A DNA stretch of 64,000 nucleotides, taken from NCBI GenBank assembly GCA_036013505.1, contig CP107851.1:1674001-1738000 (forward strand). Direction: 5' to 3'. The position numbers and the translations under genes are program-made. Numbering within the stretch: the stretch's first letter is position 1; each line of letters starts with the position of its first letter. Below, one piece after another: positions 7,640 through 16,907 of this stretch. The notes under the pieces were generated by a model that saw only the letters and a list, made by a program, of their open reading frames with translations, did no database searches and had not been told where the DNA came from. The DNA comes from Streptomyces sp. NBC_00510. GTDB taxonomy: Bacteria; Actinomycetota; Actinomycetes; Streptomycetales; Streptomycetaceae.

Positions 7640-9984
7640 CTGGACTCCTCCGGTGCGCCGGTGACCAGCGCGTGCAGCCGCCGGGTGTGGTCCACCTGCC
7701 GTGCCAGGCCGGTCAGTTCGGCCCGTACGGTGAACCGGACGTCGGTGCTGGAGGCCCCCAGCCGCACCTCCAGCTCCCCCGGTTCCACGACGCGGCGGCC
7801 GTCCCGGCCGGTGAAGGCGGCGACGTCGGCGGGGACCGTGACGCCGATGCGCCGCGCCTCGCCCGCCTCCAGCGGCACCCGGAGGTAGCCGACGAGCCGC
7901 TGCACCGGCTGGACGACGGAGGCGATCGGGTCGTGCAGGTAGACCTGGACGACCTCGCTGCCCGCGCGCCCGCCGGTGTTGCGGACGGTGAAGGACAGCT
8001 CGACCTCGCCGTCGGTGCCGGTGACGGCCCGGCCGTCGGCGCCGCCGTGCACCTCCGGCGCGGACCACTCGAAGGCCGTGTACGTCAGCCCGTGGCCGAA
8101 GCCGAAGGCCGCGGCCGGGTCGATGTTGGAGACCTCGCTGGCCCGCGCGAGCGGCGCGGCGAGGTAGGTGGAGGGCTGGACGCCCGGGTGCCGGGGCACG
8201 CTCACCGGCAGCCGCCCGGACGGGTTGATCCGCCCGCTCAGCACTCCGGCCAGGGCCGGGGTGCCCTCCTGTCCCGGGAAGAAGGTCTGGACGACGGCCG
8301 CGGCCTCGTCCACGGCCCGTCCGAGGGCGTAGGGGCGGCCGGCCAGCAGGGTGAGCACGACGGGCGTCCCCGTGTCGAGGAGCGCGTCGAGCAGCCGCTG
8401 CTGCACGCCGGGCAGGGTGAGCGACTCCGCGTCGCAGCCCTCACCGCTGGTGCCGCGGCCGAAGAGCCCGGCGCGGTCGCCCAGCGCGGCGACCACCACG
8501 TCGGCGTCGAGGGCCGCGCGCACGGCCGCCGCGATGCCGGAGACATCGCTGTCATCGACGCCGCAGCCCGCCACGGTCACGATCTCGGAGCCGGGGAACT
8601 CCGCCACCAGGGCCTGGCGCAGCGTGGGCAGGTCGATGCCGAGCGGGGTGTCCGGGTGCTGCGCGCCGACGTGCACGGGGAAGGAGTAGCAGCCCAGCAC
8701 GGCGGTCGGGGTCTCCGCCTGGGGACCGACGAGCGCGATGCGGGCGGGCCGCGCCAGGGGCAGGGTGCCGTCGTTGCTCAGCAGGACGGCGGACCGCTCG
8801 GCGAGGCGCCGCGACAGGTCCCGGTGGGCGGTGGAGTTCAGGTCGACCGTGCCGCGCAGGCCCTGCGGGTCGGTGAGGTCGGCCCCGGCGAGCGCGGACG
8901 GCACCGGGCTCCACCCGGGGTCGAGCAGGCCGAGCTGCGCCTTCTGGGTCAGGACGCGGCGCAGCGCGCGGTCCACGAGCTTCTCGTCGACCAGGCCCGC
9001 GGCGACGGCGTCCCGCAGCGGCTGCCCGAAGGTCTTGACGGTGGGGAGCTCCACGTCCACGCCGGCGTGCAGCGCGGTGCCCGCGGCGTCCGCCCAGTCG
9101 GCGGCGACGCCGTGCAGGGTCTTGAGGAAGGCGATCCCGAAGTAGTCGGCGACCACGGTCCCGTCGAAGCCCCAGGCGTCCCGGAGCAGCCCCGTCAGCA
9201 GCTCCTCGTCGGCGGCCGAGGGGACGCCGTCGGTGTCGGTGTACGCGTGCATCACGGACCGGACGCCGCTCTCCCGGACCGCCATCTCGAAGGGCGGCAG
9301 GACGACGTCCGCGCGCTCCCGCGGGCCCATGCTGACCGGCGCCAGGTTGCGCCCGGCGCGGGAGGCGGAGTAGCCGGCGAAGTGCTTCAGGGTGGCCACG
9401 ATGCCCGCGGACTCCAGGCCCTGGATGTACGCGGTGGCGATGGTCCCGACGAGGTACGGGTCCTCGCCGATGGTCTCCTCGACCCGGCCCCAGCGCGCGT
9501 CGCGCACGACGTCGAGGACCGGGGCCAGACCCTGGTGGACGCCGACCGAGCGCATGTCGCGGCCGATGGCCGCGGCCATCACCCGGACCAGCTCGGGGTC
9601 GAAGGAGGCGCCCCAGGACAGCGGGACGGGATAGGTGGTCGCGCCCCAGGCCGCGAAGCCCGCGAGGCACTCCTCGTGGGCCATGGCCGGGATGCCGAAC
9701 CGGTTGGCCCCGGCGATCCGTTGCTGGGTGCGCATCAGGGACAGCGCGCCCAGGGCGGGGTCGACGGGGACGGTGCCGAAGGGCCGGGTGAGCTGGCCGA
9801 GGCCGTCCGGCAGGAGGTCGTCCAGGCGGGGCGGCTCGTCCATGTCGTGCTGGTGGGGGGCCACTTCGGCGCCCTCGCTGGAGGCGCCGACCCAGACGCC
9901 GTAGAGCTGGGCGATCTTCTCGTCCAGGGTCATGTCGCGGATCAGCGCCTCGACGCGGGAGTCGGCGGTCACGTTGTCGTTCAC
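7636..9984 (-). CDS. bxlA: Glycoside hydrolase family 3 beta-xylosidase (BxlA-like)
   Basis: A cytoplasmic GH3 enzyme of 782 aa. It has the N-terminal TIM barrel (nucleophile Asp in TVVADYFGIAF near residue 280), the second alpha/beta domain and a C-terminal fibronectin III-like domain (VRNTGGRAGSEVVQVYLHD). KHFAGYSASRAGRN carries the substrate-binding Lys-His. It starts at GTG 9984, overlapping the stop of the upstream permease. In Streptomyces bxl operons the last gene after the ABC transporter is this intracellular beta-xylosidase, so the symbol rests on gene order plus family. Confidence 0.87.
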   Translation of the reverse strand: MNDNVTADSRVEALIRDMTLDEKIAQLYGVWVGASSEGAEVAPHQHDMDEPPRLDDLLPDGLGQLTRPFGTVPVDPALGALSLMRTQQRIAGANRFGIPAMAHEECLAGFAAWGATTYPVPLSWGASFDPELVRVMAAAIGRDMRSVGVHQGLAPVLDVVRDARWGRVEETIGEDPYLVGTIATAYIQGLESAGIVATLKHFAGYSASRAGRNLAPVSMGPRERADVVLPPFEMAVRESGVRSVMHAYTDTDGVPSAADEELLTGLLRDAWGFDGTVVADYFGIAFLKTLHGVAADWADAAGTALHAGVDVELPTVKTFGQPLRDAVAAGLVDEKLVDRALRRVLTQKAQLGLLDPGWSPVPSALAGADLTDPQGLRGTVDLNSTAHRDLSRRLAERSAVLLSNDGTLPLARPARIALVGPQAETPTAVLGCYSFPVHVGAQHPDTPLGIDLPTLRQALVAEFPGSEIVTVAGCGVDDSDVSGIAAAVRAALDADVVVAALGDRAGLFGRGTSGEGCDAESLTLPGVQQRLLDALLDTGTPVVLTLLAGRPYALGRAVDEAAAVVQTFFPGQEGTPALAGVLSGRINPSGRLPVSVPRHPGVQPSTYLAAPLARASEVSNIDPAAAFGFGHGLTYTAFEWSAPEVHGGADGRAVTGTDGEVELSFTVRNTGGRAGSEVVQVYLHDPIASVVQPVQRLVGYLRVPLEAGEARRIGVTVPADVAAFTGRDGRRVVEPGELEVRLGASSTDVRFTVRAELTGLARQVDHTRRLHALVTGAPEESR

Positions 9985-10799
9985 TTTCCTCCGACGCCCA
10001 TGAGCCCCTGCACGAGGGCACGGCGGGCGAACAGGTAGACGAGCAGGACGGGGATCGTGGACAGCACCACGGCGGCCAGCAGGCCGGGGATGTTGATGCC
10101 GTACTGGGTCCGGAAGTTGTAGAGGCCCAGCGTGATCACCTTGGTCTCCTCGGACTGGGTGAGCACGAGGGGGAAGAGGAAGCCGTTCCACGCCTGCAGG
10201 GCGGAGAAGACGACGATCGTCGACAGTCCGCTACCGGACAGCGGCAGGACGAGCTGGAAGAAGGTCCGCCGGACGGAGGCGCCGTCCATGGCCATCGCCT
10301 CGAACAGGTCGGAGGTGATGTCGCGCATCGTGCCGGTCAGGATCAGCGTGCACACCGGCAGGCAGAACGCCGCCGTCGGCAGGATGATGCCGATGAGGTT
10401 GTCGTAGAGCCCGGCCTTGCTGATGACGTAGAACATCGGGACGATCACGGCCTGCGCGGGGATGGCCAGGCCCAGCAGGAAGAGCCGGAACACCCCGGAG
10501 GTGCCCCGGCCCCGGTTGCGGACGATGGTGAACGCCAGCGGCGGCACGAGCAGCAGCACGATGGCCACCACGCTGACCGTGACGACGACCGTGTTGAGGA
10601 AGTACTGCCCGAAGCCGTTGCTGAAGTCCTGGACGTAGTTGTCCAGCGTGAAGGAGCGGGGGAAGGCCAGCGGGCCGTTGGCGCTGTACTCGGCGCGCGT
10701 CTGCACGGTGGCGCCGAGCATGACGTACAGCGGCAGGCCCACCAGCGCGAGCCACAGCAGGGCGCCCAGGCCCGCCAGGTAGTTGGGGCGGCGCCTCAT
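9981..10799 (-). CDS. bxlG: Sugar ABC transporter permease (MalG/LacG type)
   Basis: 272 aa with about six membrane helices. The EAA loop is EAMAMDGASVRRTFFQLVLPLSG, giving contact with a MsiK-like ATPase encoded elsewhere (no ATPase gene is in this operon, as usual for Streptomyces sugar importers). ATG 10799 overlaps the stop of the partner permease (ATGA). It forms the xylo-oligosaccharide channel with the product of the 10799-11728 gene. Symbol by analogy to the bxlEFGA operon. Confidence 0.87.
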   Translation of the reverse strand: MRRRPNYLAGLGALLWLALVGLPLYVMLGATVQTRAEYSANGPLAFPRSFTLDNYVQDFSNGFGQYFLNTVVVTVSVVAIVLLLVPPLAFTIVRNRGRGTSGVFRLFLLGLAIPAQAVIVPMFYVISKAGLYDNLIGIILPTAAFCLPVCTLILTGTMRDITSDLFEAMAMDGASVRRTFFQLVLPLSGSGLSTIVVFSALQAWNGFLFPLVLTQSEETKVITLGLYNFRTQYGINIPGLLAAVVLSTIPVLLVYLFARRALVQGLMGVGGK

Positions 10800-11728
10800 C
10801 AGAGCCCCTCCTTGGTGCCGGCCATCTTGTCGTAGCCGGAGACGCGGACGACGATCAGTGAGATCACGGTGGCGACGACGACGAGCATCAGCGCGACCGC
10901 GGCGCCCGCGCCGAAGTCGAACCCCTTGAAGGCCTTGTCGTACATGTAGTAGGCGCTGATGGTGGTGTCGGTGCCGGGGCCGCCCTGGGTGAGGATCAGC
11001 ACCGTGTCGAAGGTGGTGAGACCGCCGACGATCATCAGGATCATCGAGGTGATGATCGAGTTGCGCAGCTGCGGCAGCGTGATGTGGAAGAACTGCCGTA
11101 CGGTGCCGGCGCCGTCGATCTGCGCGGCCTGGTAGAGCACCTGCGGGATCGCCCGGGTCGCGCCCTGGTAGATCAGGGCGTGGAACGGGGTGAACTGCCA
11201 GGTGCTGACGAACACCAGCACGCCGATCGCGGCGGTCTGCGTGCCGAAGAGGTTGCCGTCGCCGAACAGCCAGCGTGCCTGCGAGGGCACACCGAAGTTC
11301 GGGTCGAGCAGCGCGCGCCACAGCACCGACACGGCGGTCGCGGACAGCAGCAGCGGCACGAAGAAGACCGCCGACAGCACGGCGCGGTTGCGCTGGGGAC
11401 CGGCCGCCCAGACGCCGAGCAGGATGCTCAGCGGGGTCTGGACGACGACGCCCAGCACGGTGAGCAGCACGCTCAGCCAGAGGCTCTTGATCATGACGGG
11501 GTCCTGGAAGACCCGGACCCAGGTGTCGAAGCCCGCGTACTCGGGCGAGCCCAGTCCGCTCCAGGTGGTGAAGGAGAGGACCGCGACCAGCACCAGCGGT
11601 ACGACGGCGAACAGGGCGAAGAAGATCGTGGCGGGGAGCGCCCAGGCGAGGCCCGGCCGGCCGATGGTACGGCCGGCCGGGCGCTGCGTCTGCCGCTTGC
11701 CCGTCACGGAGGCAGTGAGGGAGACCAT
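10799..11728 (-). CDS. bxlF: Sugar ABC transporter permease (MalF type)
   Basis: 309 aa. A basic cytoplasmic N-terminus (KRQTQRPAGR) precedes about six membrane helices. An EAA-like loop (QAAQIDGAGTVRQFFHITLPQL) sits near residue 210. Start ATG 11728 is 14 bp after the binding-protein stop. It pairs with the next gene to form the membrane channel of a CUT1-class importer, which in this context most likely carries xylobiose and other xylo-oligosaccharides. Confidence 0.87.
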   Translation of the reverse strand: MVSLTASVTGKRQTQRPAGRTIGRPGLAWALPATIFFALFAVVPLVLVAVLSFTTWSGLGSPEYAGFDTWVRVFQDPVMIKSLWLSVLLTVLGVVVQTPLSILLGVWAAGPQRNRAVLSAVFFVPLLLSATAVSVLWRALLDPNFGVPSQARWLFGDGNLFGTQTAAIGVLVFVSTWQFTPFHALIYQGATRAIPQVLYQAAQIDGAGTVRQFFHITLPQLRNSIITSMILMIVGGLTTFDTVLILTQGGPGTDTTISAYYMYDKAFKGFDFGAGAAVALMLVVVATVISLIVVRVSGYDKMAGTKEGL

Positions 11729-11742
11729 GCGGGACGTCGCTC

Positions 11743-13047
11743 TCAGGAGGTGGGCAGGGCCTGCATGGCCTTGATGAAGCCGTCCGCGTCGACCTGGCCG
11801 TTGAAGAACTGCTGCACGGCCTGGTGGATCGGCGTGATGCCCGACGGCGGGTAGGCCTGGTCCCACGACAGCTGGAACGAGGGCGCCTTCTGGACCAGGT
11901 CGAACTGGTACTTCAGGTAGTCCGGGTTGTCGGCCGAGTCGAGGAACTTGGTGGTGTTCGTGGTGGTCGGCAGGTTGCCGATGGCCAGCTGCTGCTTCAC
12001 GAAGTCGTCGGAGTACATCAGCTTGAGGAAGTCCGCGACGGCTTCCGGGTGCTCGGTCTTCTTCAGCACCGAGTAGAAGTTGTTGGTGTTGCCGACGACG
12101 TTCGCGGCGTCACCCTTGCCGCCGGTGACGGTCGGGAAGTTGGTGTAGCCGAGGTCGTTCTTGGCGAAGTCCGGGCTGGCGTCCTGCTGCGTGGAGTACT
12201 CCCAGGAGCCCATGAGCTCGAAGCCGGCCTTGCCGCTGGCGAGGAGCTGGGGCGAGCCGCCGTCGGTGAACTTCACCGAGTCGAAGTTGGTGCCGAAGGC
12301 GCCGGCGTCGATGAGCTCCTTGAGCATGCCCAGCGCCTTCTTGCTGTCCTCGCTCTCCCAGGCGCTCTTGTCGCCGCCGAGCGCCTTGGTGAACAGCTCC
12401 GGGCCGGCGACGCGGTCGTAGAGGTACTCGAACCACATCAGCGTCGGCCACTGGTCGCCGCCGCCGAGCGCGATCGGGGTGACGCCCTTGGCCTTGAGCT
12501 TCTTGACCGCGTCGATGAGCTCGTCCCAGGTCTGCGGGGGCTGCACGCCGGCGTCCGCGAGGACCTTCTTGTTGTTGAACATCAGCACCGGCTGGGTGCC
12601 GCGCATCGGCACGCCGTAGGACTTGCCGTCGACGACCGCGGTGTTGAAGACCGAGGACAGGAAGTTGTCCTTCAGGCCCGGGTCCTTCTTGATGAAGTCG
12701 TCGAGCGGGAGCAGCAGACCGGCCTTCACGAACGGCTGGATGCTGCCGCCACCCCAGTTGAAGAAGACGTCGGGGGCCTGCTTGGTGTTGATGACGGTCT
12801 GCAGCTTCTGCTGGTAGTCCGCACCGGGGACCGTGTCGAGGACGGCCTTGACCTTCGAGGTCTTGTTGAACTCGGCGACGATCGCCTTCTCCACCTTGTT
12901 CGCGGAGTCGCCGTACACGAGGACGTGAATCGTCCCGGAATCGCCTCCCGCGGAGGCGCCATCACCGCCGCAGGCGGTCAGGGTCAGGCCCAGTGCCAGT
13001 GTCGCGCCGCCGGCGACGGCACGGGGGAACCACGCACGCTTCTTCAT
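11743..13047 (-). CDS. bxlE: Sugar-binding lipoprotein of the xyloside ABC importer
   Basis: 434 aa; extracellular solute-binding protein family 1. The N-terminus MKKRAWFPR is followed by a hydrophobic stretch and lipobox LTAC with the lipidated Cys at residue 26. Typical features are APDVFFNWGGG near residue 95 and GSWEYS. First gene of the operon; ATG 13047 is preferred to upstream in-frame starts, which would extend across the operators at 13059-13088. It should deliver xylo-oligosaccharides to the two permeases downstream. Confidence 0.88.
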   Translation of the reverse strand: MKKRAWFPRAVAGGATLALGLTLTACGGDGASAGGDSGTIHVLVYGDSANKVEKAIVAEFNKTSKVKAVLDTVPGADYQQKLQTVINTKQAPDVFFNWGGGSIQPFVKAGLLLPLDDFIKKDPGLKDNFLSSVFNTAVVDGKSYGVPMRGTQPVLMFNNKKVLADAGVQPPQTWDELIDAVKKLKAKGVTPIALGGGDQWPTLMWFEYLYDRVAGPELFTKALGGDKSAWESEDSKKALGMLKELIDAGAFGTNFDSVKFTDGGSPQLLASGKAGFELMGSWEYSTQQDASPDFAKNDLGYTNFPTVTGGKGDAANVVGNTNNFYSVLKKTEHPEAVADFLKLMYSDDFVKQQLAIGNLPTTTNTTKFLDSADNPDYLKYQFDLVQKAPSFQLSWDQAYPPSGITPIHQAVQQFFNGQVDADGFIKAMQALPTS

Positions 13048-13058
13048 GATCGACCTCT

Positions 13059-13088
13059 CGAAAGTTTCGGCCGCTTTGCCGAAATTCG
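13059..13088. promoter_or_regulatory. Two CGAA-N-TTCG operators for the LacI-type repressor
   Basis: Site 1 is CGAAAGTTTCG (13059-13069) and site 2 is CGAAATTCG (13080-13088). Both are palindromes around a single central base, with centres 20 bp apart (two helical turns). They sit directly in front of the binding-protein gene. Short CGAA-N-TTCG repeats are the sites reported for the BxlR repressor of Streptomyces xylosidase operons. Xylobiose-type inducers would release the repressor; that part is family knowledge. Confidence 0.75.
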
Positions 13089-13187
13089 CCTGACGACGGA
13101 CCGTAGGCTCCCCCTTCGCCGGGGTCAACAGCGTGGAATTGACGCGACCAAACCGTTACCGAACGGCGGTGCTCTATCCTGTGCCGC

Positions 13188-14237
13188 ATGCGTGATGATG
13201 AGACCGAGGGCCGGATCACCCTGGCCGACGTGGCTTCGAAAGCGGGCGTGTCACTTTCGACAGTTTCGAAGGTGCTCAACGGACGTCCCGATGTGGCCGC
13301 GCCGACCCGGAGCAAGGTCGAGCGCCTGCTGGAGGCGAACGGCTACCAGCGCCCCTCCCCCACCCAGCCCGAGTCGCGGCTGATCGAGATCGTCTTCCAC
13401 GAGCTCGAGAGCGTCTGGGCGATGGAGCTCATCCGGGGCGTGGAGAACGTCGCCAAGAGCCGCAACATGAGCGTGGTGCTCACCGAGAGCGGCACCCGCC
13501 ACGCCCCCGGACCCGAGTGGATCGAGGGCGTGCTGCGCCGCCGGCCGCTCGGCGTGGTCCTGGTCTTCTCCTCGCTGCCCGACGACATCAAGCGCAAGCT
13601 GCGTTCACGGGCCATCAACTTCGTGATCATCGACCCGGCCGGCGATCCCGAACCCGACGTCCCGTCCGTGGGCTCGGCGAACTGGGCCGGCGGCGTCGCG
13701 GCCACCCGGCACCTCATCGACCTCGGCCACCGCCGCATCGGCATCATCACCGGGCCCGACGACATGCTGTGCTCCCTGGCCCGCCTCGACGGCTTCCGCT
13801 CGGCCATGGGCATGGCGGGGCTCACCGTCGACAACGACCTGATCCGCTACGGGGACTTCCACGTCCAGGGCGGGCACGACGGGGCCATCGCCCTGCTGGA
13901 GCGGCCCGACCCGCCGACCGCCATCTTCGCCGGCAGCGACCTGCAGGCGCTCGGCGTCCTGGAGGCGGCCCGGGTCAAGGGCCTGCAGGTGCCGCGCGAC
14001 CTGTCCGTGGTGGGCTACGACGACATCCCGCTCGCCCAGTGGGCGAGCCCGTCGCTCACCACCGTCAACCAGCCGCTGGTCGAGATGGCCGAGGAGGCCG
14101 CCCGGATGCTGCTCCGGCTGTCCCAGCCCGACGAGGTCGGCGACAAGAGCAACACCCGTATGGAGCTGGGCGTCAGACTGGTCGTCAGGAAGAGCACGGC
14201 ACCGCCGCACGACGCCGGGGCGACGCGCGGGGACTGA
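13188..14237 (+). CDS. bxlR: LacI-family repressor of the xyloside operon (BxlR-like)
   Basis: 349 aa. The N-terminal LacI HTH (ITLADVASKAGVSLSTVSKVL) and hinge (RSKVERLLEANGY) are followed by a periplasmic-binding-protein-like sensor with HLIDLGHRRIGIITG and VVGYDDIPLAQWASPSLTTV. It is divergent from the transporter operon, with 140 bp between starts holding the two CGAA-N-TTCG sites. TATCCT at 13175-13180 ends 7 bp before the ATG, so its transcript may be leaderless. Regulator of the operon by position; symbol by analogy. Confidence 0.87.
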   Translation: MRDDETEGRITLADVASKAGVSLSTVSKVLNGRPDVAAPTRSKVERLLEANGYQRPSPTQPESRLIEIVFHELESVWAMELIRGVENVAKSRNMSVVLTESGTRHAPGPEWIEGVLRRRPLGVVLVFSSLPDDIKRKLRSRAINFVIIDPAGDPEPDVPSVGSANWAGGVAATRHLIDLGHRRIGIITGPDDMLCSLARLDGFRSAMGMAGLTVDNDLIRYGDFHVQGGHDGAIALLERPDPPTAIFAGSDLQALGVLEAARVKGLQVPRDLSVVGYDDIPLAQWASPSLTTVNQPLVEMAEEAARMLLRLSQPDEVGDKSNTRMELGVRLVVRKSTAPPHDAGATRGD

Positions 14238-14452
14238 CCACAGGAAGGGCGCGGAGCGGGCGCACGGCATCGCCGGCGGGGGCGCGGGACACCCTCGCGG
14301 AGGGCTGTGTGACGAAGGCCACACCCGATGTCAACGCCTTTCGGAGTGGCGGTGATTACCGCGGGCGGGTGGCGGGAAATGCTCGCTATGGCCGAGGCCG
14401 AGAGCCCGGTCTGCCCCGCTGGTGGGCGTTCTTCTGAGGGGGAGATGCACCC

Positions 14453-14890
14453 ATGCGCACCCATGCACGACACAGCCGCGGCGAACGCACGCTGGTGGCG
14501 CTCGAGGAGGAGCACGAACGTCGCGAGCCGTTCGAGCTGCTGACGGCGGACGACGCCGAAGACGCCTTCGACGACGAAGGCTTTGAGATCTTCCGGGTGC
14601 ACTGCCCCGACTGTGCCCGCCCGATCGCGCTCTTCACCGACGAGGACGTCCTGCCCCAGCACGCGCTGTGCGCCTCGCCGTGGAACCCCTTCGGGCTGAC
14701 GGTCTGCCCCGGCTCGGGGCGTGCCACCGCCGAGGCCTCGCCGGCCCCCGGCGACGCCCGGGACGACGACACGGAGTGGGGCGCGCTGCTGACGCTCCCC
14801 GCCGGGCTGGACTGGCGCACGCAGCCGTTCTCCCACGTGGGCGGACCCGGTTCGCGGCCGATCCGCGTGCCGTTCCAGCGCGCGGCCTGA
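14453..14890 (+). CDS. Small acidic protein with a CPDC motif, function unknown
   Basis: 145 aa. After a basic start (MRTHARHSRGER) comes a strongly acidic stretch (TADDAEDAFDDEGFE), then FRVHCPDCARPIALF with a CxxC pair, and further Cys in ALCASP and VCPGSG. The CxxC...C...C spacing could be a small zinc site, but I do not recognise a family. GAGGGGGAG lies 8 bp before ATG 14453. Monocistronic, convergent with the acyl-CoA dehydrogenase gene; a strong hairpin separates them. Confidence 0.65.
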   Translation: MRTHARHSRGERTLVALEEEHERREPFELLTADDAEDAFDDEGFEIFRVHCPDCARPIALFTDEDVLPQHALCASPWNPFGLTVCPGSGRATAEASPAPGDARDDDTEWGALLTLPAGLDWRTQPFSHVGGPGSRPIRVPFQRAA

Positions 14891-14910
14891 CCCGCGCCCC
14901 CGTACGCACG

Positions 14911-14943
14911 GTGCCGCGCCGCCCCCGCCGGGCGGCGCGGCAC
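14911..14943. terminator. Bidirectional hairpin terminator
   Basis: A perfect 14-bp inverted repeat (arms 14911-14924 and 14930-14943, GTGCCGCGCCGCCC on the left) has a 5-base loop and lies between two convergent genes. There is no T-run, as is common for Streptomyces terminators. Confidence 0.75.
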
Positions 14944-14950
14944 GACCGTC

Positions 14951-16129
14951 TCAGCGCTCCTTGCTCTCCGGCCCCGCGAGGCTGCGGGCGATCACCATGC
15001 GCTGGATCTGGTTGGTGCCCTCGACGATCTGCAGCACCTTGGCCTCGCGCATGTACCGCTCGACGGGGAAGTCGGCGGTGTAGCCGTAGCCCCCGAGCAG
15101 CTGCACCGCGTCCGTGGTCACCTGCATCGCGGCGTCCGTGCAGAACAGCTTGGCCATGGCCGCCTGCCGGGTGAACGGCCGGCCCGCGTCCCGCAGCCGG
15201 GCCGCCGCGAGGTACAGCGCCCGGCCGGCCTCGATCTTGGTGGCCATGTCGGCGATCATGAAGCGCAACCCCTGGAAGTCCACGACGGGACGGCCGAACT
15301 GCTGCCGGGTCATCCCGTACGCGAGCGCCTCGTCGAGCGCGGCCTGGGCGACGCCGATGGCGCAGGCGGCGATGCCGAGGCGGCCGGAGTCGAGCGCGGC
15401 CAGCGCGATGGTGAAGCCCTGGCCCTCGTCGCCGACGCGGCGGCTGTCGGGGACGGTCACGCCGTCGAAGTGGACCTGGGCCGTGGGCGACCCCTTCATG
15501 CCCATCTTCTTCTCCGGGACCGCCGCGGTCAGGCCCTCCGCGTCGCCGGGCACCAGGTACGCGGTGATGCCGCGCGGGCCCTCGGCGCCGCTGCGGGCGA
15601 GCACCGTGTAGAAGTCCGCGACACCGCCGTGGGTGATCCACGCCTTGGTGCCTTCGATCCGCCACGCGTCGCCCTCACGGGTGGCACGGGTCCGCAGAGA
15701 CGCGGCGTCGGAGCCGGAGGCGGGCTCGGAAAGGCTGTAGGCACCAAGCAGGGAGCCGCCGAGCATGGCCGGCAGGTGCTCGGTGCGCTGCTCCTTGCTG
15801 CCGAACTGGGCGACCGCGTGGCAGGCCAGGGTGTGCACGCTCACCCCGAGACCGACGGTCAGGCGCGCCGCCGCCAGTTCCTCCAGGACCTGCAGGTAGA
15901 CCTCGTACGGCTGGCCACCGCCGCCGTACTCCTCCGGGTAGGGCAGTCCGAGCAGCCCCGCCTCGCCGATGAGGCGGAAGACCTCGCGCGGGAAGACGCC
16001 CCCGTCCTCCTCCTCGGCCGCCCTGGGCTTGATCTCCCGCTGGGCCAGCTCGCGTACGAGCGCGAGCAGGTCGCGGGCCTCCTCGGTGGGAAGCTGTCGG
16101 TCCACCGGCTGAAGGCCGTCGTGGGACAT
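14951..16129 (-). CDS. Acyl-CoA dehydrogenase
   Basis: 392 aa, the normal length for a soluble FAD-dependent acyl-CoA dehydrogenase. Seen: the FAD/substrate segment YSLSEPASGSDAASLRT, RIEGTKAWITHGGVADFY, the C-domain RQQFGRPVVDFQGLRF, QLLGGYGYTADFPVERYMREAK, and the catalytic-base region LQIVEGTNQIQR. It performs alpha-beta dehydrogenation of an acyl-CoA with electrons going to ETF. No pathway partner is adjacent, so chain-length or branched-chain specificity cannot be read. A GGGAGGAG ribosome site precedes ATG 16129. Confidence 0.9.
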   Translation of the reverse strand: MSHDGLQPVDRQLPTEEARDLLALVRELAQREIKPRAAEEEDGGVFPREVFRLIGEAGLLGLPYPEEYGGGGQPYEVYLQVLEELAAARLTVGLGVSVHTLACHAVAQFGSKEQRTEHLPAMLGGSLLGAYSLSEPASGSDAASLRTRATREGDAWRIEGTKAWITHGGVADFYTVLARSGAEGPRGITAYLVPGDAEGLTAAVPEKKMGMKGSPTAQVHFDGVTVPDSRRVGDEGQGFTIALAALDSGRLGIAACAIGVAQAALDEALAYGMTRQQFGRPVVDFQGLRFMIADMATKIEAGRALYLAAARLRDAGRPFTRQAAMAKLFCTDAAMQVTTDAVQLLGGYGYTADFPVERYMREAKVLQIVEGTNQIQRMVIARSLAGPESKER

Positions 16130-16466
16130 GGCGGCACTCTCCTCCCTGTCGGGCGCTGCGGCGGCGTCCGCACAGGGTGTGGCGGCGCTACCGGGTTGTC
16201 GACCGTAGACCGATGGTCTCCTGCCGGGTCACGGCATGGTCCGACCTGCGGCTTCGGCGCGTTGGAGTATGCCCGATCGGAGGTGTCGGAGTCACGGGGT
16301 GCCAGGCCCTCCGGAGCGTGCGGCGGCGGATTTTTTCATACCGCGCGCCCGTGGGCGGGCTTTTCGCAAGGCTGTACGGGTCATGGGGCCGTTCGGGTTA
16401 GCGTCGTCCCGCGCGCGGTGCGCGTGCGGGGCGTGTGCCGCCCGCGCCAGGAGTCGAGGAAAGGTG
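16130..16466. other. 337-bp gene-free gap between divergent acyl-CoA dehydrogenase and lipoprotein genes
   Basis: This gap must carry the promoters of both flanking genes. Near the right end GAGGAAAGG (16456-16464) is the lipoprotein ribosome site. I found no strong dyad, repeat or convincing -35/-10 pair, and the short open frames in it lack a ribosome site and coding character. Confidence 0.4.
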
Positions 16467-16907
16467 ATGCCGGTGTCCGTGTTCCGTTCGTGGGGCCCGA
16501 AGGTGGCCGCGGTGGCGGTCGTCGCGTTGGCGGTGGCGGGCTGCGGCGGCCAGGACACGGATGCGGCGGGCGGTCCGGTCGCCCTGGAGCGGATCGGCGA
16601 GGCCGTCGGGTGCACCCCGCAGCTGCAGACCGACGTGGAGGAGCTGCGCCAGGGGGCGTGCACGACGGCACGCGGTGCCTATGTGATGCTCACCTTCGCC
16701 AGCGAGGCCGGCCAGAAGTCGTGGCTGGAGGAGGCGGAGCCGTACGGCGGCTCCTACCTGATCGGGGAGCGCTGGGTGGTGGAGGCGGATCCCGAGGCGC
16801 TGGCGCCGGTGCGCGAGAAGCTGGGCGGCAGGGTCGAGGAGGGGGCGCACCACGGCGGGCACTCCGCCGCGTCGCCCTCGGCACCCGCGTCCGCCACGAG
16901 CCGGTAG
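16467..16907 (+). CDS. Small secreted lipoprotein, function unknown
   Basis: 146 aa. The signal peptide ends in lipobox AVAGC (Cys 26). The mature part has two further Cys (GCTPQ and GACTTA) that could form a disulfide, and reads like a small alpha/beta extracellular domain (RGAYVMLTFASEAGQKSWLEEAE, trimmed here). A His-rich tail (GAHHGGHSA) precedes a disordered Ala/Ser C-terminus. GAGGAAAGG precedes ATG 16467. I do not recognise the family. Confidence 0.75.
   Translation: MPVSVFRSWGPKVAAVAVVALAVAGCGGQDTDAAGGPVALERIGEAVGCTPQLQTDVEELRQGACTTARGAYVMLTFASEAGQKSWLEEAEPYGGSYLIGERWVVEADPEALAPVREKLGGRVEEGAHHGGHSAASPSAPASATSR

Noticed and set aside
13237-13270. CGAAAG...CTTTCG and repeated TTCGA inside the LacI HTH coding region as further BxlR operators
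   Set aside because: They do not fit the CGAA-N-TTCG spacing and can be explained by Ser-codon usage in the HTH (TCG codons).
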